This document shows positions 63,243-64,000 of a stretch of 64,000 bases of DNA, piece after piece. A model generated the notes under the pieces. The model saw only the letters and a list, made by a program, of their open reading frames with translations. It was not told the DNA's origin and searched no databases. A program made the position numbers and the translations under genes. This stretch comes from Porodaedalea pini (Eukaryota > Basidiomycota > Agaricomycetes > Hymenochaetales > Hymenochaetaceae). Within the stretch, counting starts at the first letter, position 1. Each line of letters starts with the position of its first letter. The stretch lies in the NCBI GenBank assembly GCA_002794775.1, contig NBAY01000024.1, positions 372,001-436,000 on the forward strand, in the 5' to 3' direction.

Positions 63243-63455
63243 TAGACGAGCAGAAAAGTGGGACAAAGCTATAGATTAGGGGCGAGAGTGCCCGTCCTTA
63301 TATACAGTACAATTGAATAGTTTACTATAAAGAGTATAGTGAGCATATGGTGCATAGTCATATGAGCATATAGTCGGAGTTCTGGAAGTCGGTCATGTGA
63401 CCAGTGACGGATATTTGCTCAGGCAAGTATCCGTCAGTTATTTATAGTTCAACAC
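63243..63455 (-). repeat. 3' LTR of a second, minus-strand copia element
   Basis: On the minus strand it starts TGTTGAACTATAAATAACTG directly after a purine tract (AAGGGGAG, 63455-63463). It contains a TATA-like GTATATAAGGAC, and ends near 63243 close to CTGCTCGTCTAAGA, where homology to the host gene begins. The exact outer end is uncertain by some 20 bases because the matching LTR is outside the window. Its sequence is unrelated to the 232-bp LTR, so this is another family. Confidence 0.7.
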
Positions 63456-63461
63456 TCCCCT

Positions 63462-64000
63462 TCAAGCGCGCATTAGTTTAAGTTGTTCTACAAAGCGCTT
63501 GAGTAAAGTTACAGATAGTGCTTTAGTAAGTAAGTCTGCTATGTTATGTTCAGTGGGAATGTATTTAACATTAATAGTTCCTTTATCAATGTGATCTCTA
63601 AAGAAATCTTTTCGTATGTCAATATGTTTAGTTCTTTGAGAATATTTACGCTCAGGATCAGTTGCCATAGTAATAATGGCTTGATTATCAGTAAAGATTG
63701 TAGTAGGTGTAAACGAAGCCTGCAGAACCTCATTCACAAGTCTTTTTAGCCAAATAGCCTCCTGAGTCGCATAAGCTAGTGCAATAAGTTCAGCTTCAGC
63801 TACGGCTAATGATACTAAAGTTTGTCTTTTGCTTGACCATGATGTTATTGAATTGCCAAGTTTAAAGAAGTATCCGGATATGGCTTTATGTCCTTCAGTT
63901 GTCATTCCATCAGAGTCAGTGTATCCAGTAAGTTGAGTATTTTCAGTTCCGCCGAGTATGAGCCAATAGTCTTTAGTTGAGTGTAAGTATTGAAAACATT
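63462..64000 (-). CDS. copia Pol C-terminus (RNase H), partial
   Basis: The frame is open from the window end to a TGA at 63462-63464. It codes for YLHSTKDYWLILGGTENTQL, GYTDSDGMTTEGHKAISGYF, SWSSKRQTLVSLAVAEAEL then ATQEAIWLKRLV, TDNQAIITMATDPERKYSQR, TKHIDIRKDFFRDHIDKGTI, and YIPTEHNIADLLTKALS, the standard order of copia RNase H. The upstream part of Pol lies beyond the window. It differs clearly from the RNase H of the complete element at 57586-62632. Confidence 0.92.
   Translation of the reverse strand, partial: CFQYLHSTKDYWLILGGTENTQLTGYTDSDGMTTEGHKAISGYFFKLGNSITSWSSKRQTLVSLAVAEAELIALAYATQEAIWLKRLVNEVLQASFTPTTIFTDNQAIITMATDPERKYSQRTKHIDIRKDFFRDHIDKGTINVKYIPTEHNIADLLTKALSVTLLKRFVEQLKLMRA

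Noticed and set aside
1..64000. tRNA genes, rRNA and CRISPR arrays
   Set aside because: A scan by eye for the tRNA B-box and for regular short spaced repeats found none. The tandem repeats present are gene-length.

Overview
The window is nuclear DNA from a filamentous basidiomycete, most likely an agaricomycete. The evidence is many 50-65 bp GT-AG introns inside conserved genes, convergent and divergent single-gene units with no operons, a complete Ty1/copia retrotransposon, and fungal-type orthologues (acetyl-CoA synthetase, Ccc1/VIT1, Rtf1, Vps26, VWA8, an Sds3-type protein). I saw no tRNA, rRNA or CRISPR. Species-level assignment is not possible from the sequence alone.

Region 1 (1-24000) is an expanding family of small genes of unknown function, here called the YGYHLK family: a short basic N-terminus, one small phase-2 intron, a core of about 110 residues built around Y-G-Y-H-L-K-N-R-H, and a Ser/Asp/Glu-rich acidic tail. 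From 1 to 8185 the genes lie in a repeated three-part module: a YGYHLK gene, a DUF2461 gene on the same strand, and an unrelated gene on the opposite strand. From 8817 to 17429 two YGYHLK subtypes alternate strictly in four head-to-tail pairs. The array holds intact genes, single-lesion pseudogenes and decayed remnants, a birth-and-death pattern. Similar sequence blocks recur upstream (ACAAGCCAC plus a TATAA-like stretch) and downstream of most copies. Acetyl-CoA synthetase (18431-20922) separates the array from two further copies on the minus strand (22380-23913).

Region 2 (24148-44506) is ordinary housekeeping sequence: Ccc1/VIT1 metal transporter (+), Rtf1 of the Paf1 complex (-), a multipass membrane protein with a long Ser-rich tail (+), Vps26 of retromer (-), a possible small gene (-), VWA8 (+) and an Sds3-domain histone-deacetylase-complex subunit (+).

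Region 3 (45385-64000) is accessory. It holds an AT-rich protein-kinase gene, a tail-anchored protein gene (47372-50101), a degenerate DNA transposon with 10-bp terminal inverted repeats and a near-perfect 8-bp target duplication (50899-54334), a small membrane protein, and a second copy of the tail-anchored gene. That copy is split by a complete, young copia element (57586-62632) and cut at its 5' side by the LTR of another copia element running off the window end.

The items most worth following are the two-subtype tandem array with shared flanking elements and its DUF2461 partner, and the DNA transposon whose long reading frame is interrupted only by three in-frame TGA codons.
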